Shown piece after piece: positions 63,927-64,000 of a stretch of 64,000 bases of DNA (position 1 is its first letter; each line of letters opens with the position of its first letter). A program made the position numbers and the translations under genes. The DNA comes from UBA4782 sp034429195. GTDB taxonomy: Bacteria; Chloroflexota; Anaerolineae; Anaerolineales; Anaerolineaceae. The stretch lies in assembly GCA_034429195.1 (NCBI GenBank), contig DAOUGQ010000018.1, forward strand, positions 384,496-448,495, given 5' to 3'. The notes beneath the pieces are model-generated. The model did not search any database, was not told the DNA's origin, and saw only the letters and a program-made list of their open reading frames with translations.

Positions 63927-63998
63927 GCGGGTGTTGCCAAGTGGTAAGGCAGTAGCTTCCCAAGCTACTATTCGTGGGTTCGAATCCCATCACCCGCT
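63927..63998 (+). tRNA. tRNA-Gly (anticodon CCC)
   Basis: A full cloverleaf can be drawn: acceptor stem GCGGGTG with CACCCGC, a D arm GCC...GGC, an anticodon stem GTAGC/GCTAC with loop TTCCCAA (anticodon CCC at 63959-63961) and a T arm GTGGG-TTCGAAT-CCCAT. The discriminator base is T, and CCA is not encoded. It reads GGG codons. Confidence 0.95.
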
Positions 63999-64000
63999 CT

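Overview
The window looks like chromosome of an anaerobic, fermentative bacterium, most likely Chloroflexota of the Anaerolineae type. This placement is inferred from gene content, not from a marker gene. The supporting content is: ferredoxin-linked 2-oxoacid oxidoreductases, split ADP-forming acyl-CoA synthetase, two aldehyde:ferredoxin oxidoreductase (AOR) family proteins, corrinoid methyltransferases, and a Thr/Pro-linker lipoprotein of a type common in Anaerolineae. Base composition is AT-leaning throughout, Shine-Dalgarno sites are mostly AGGAGG-like, and promoters with TTGACA/TATAAT-type boxes can be read directly. No insertion sequence, prophage or CRISPR array was seen.

Region 1 (1-27.4 kb, all + strand, very tightly packed) is a single catabolic island. 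In order it holds: two non-pyrrolysine MttB-family methyltransferases around a corrinoid protein and an ornithine-cyclodeaminase-like enzyme; a 4Fe-4S protein, a tungsten-type AOR and a MoaD-like protein; a knotted-type carbamoyltransferase; a PreA-like ring reductase with a C-terminal ferredoxin; an ATZ/TRZ amidohydrolase; hydantoinase/oxoprolinase A and B; an octopine/nopaline-dehydrogenase-like protein; a molybdenum hydroxylase (FAD subunit plus fused 2Fe-2S/Mo subunit); a YkoEDC-like ECF importer and a DMT permease; and finally ADP-forming acyl-CoA synthetase alpha and beta flanking an indolepyruvate-type ferredoxin oxidoreductase. Together they read as uptake, N-demethylation, ring hydroxylation or reduction, ring opening, carbamoyl removal, and oxidation of a 2-oxoacid with ATP formation. 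The substrate is probably a methylated N-heterocycle, but it cannot be named from sequence.

Region 2 (27.4-38.3 kb) has a two-component system with a membrane protein and a DHA2-type exporter (- strand), a B12-binding radical SAM protein (+), and a phosphonate-type ABC transporter phnD-C-E-E (-). Both of its permeases carry an unusual extra extracytoplasmic domain. A small FmdB-like zinc ribbon protein follows.

Region 3 (38.3-45.9 kb, +) holds a canonical ornithine carbamoyltransferase, ornithine aminotransferase, a CoA-transferase, pyruvate kinase, an HD-GYP phosphodiesterase and a GNAT-like protein. Region 4 (46.1-57.3 kb, mostly -) holds a GntR-controlled 2-oxoacid:ferredoxin oxidoreductase, a PSP1/RicT-like protein, an Mrp ATPase, a cysteine-rich small protein, a lipoprotein (+), glmS with a readable glmS ribozyme in its leader, and a second, divergent AOR.

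Region 5 (57.4-64 kb) holds an MFS permease, a rhodanese-like protein whose reading frame continues through a TGA that probably encodes selenocysteine, a YbaK-like deacylase, a glycosyltransferase-like protein, a Dus enzyme, a lipid kinase, an acyltransferase and tRNA-Gly(CCC) behind a near-consensus promoter.
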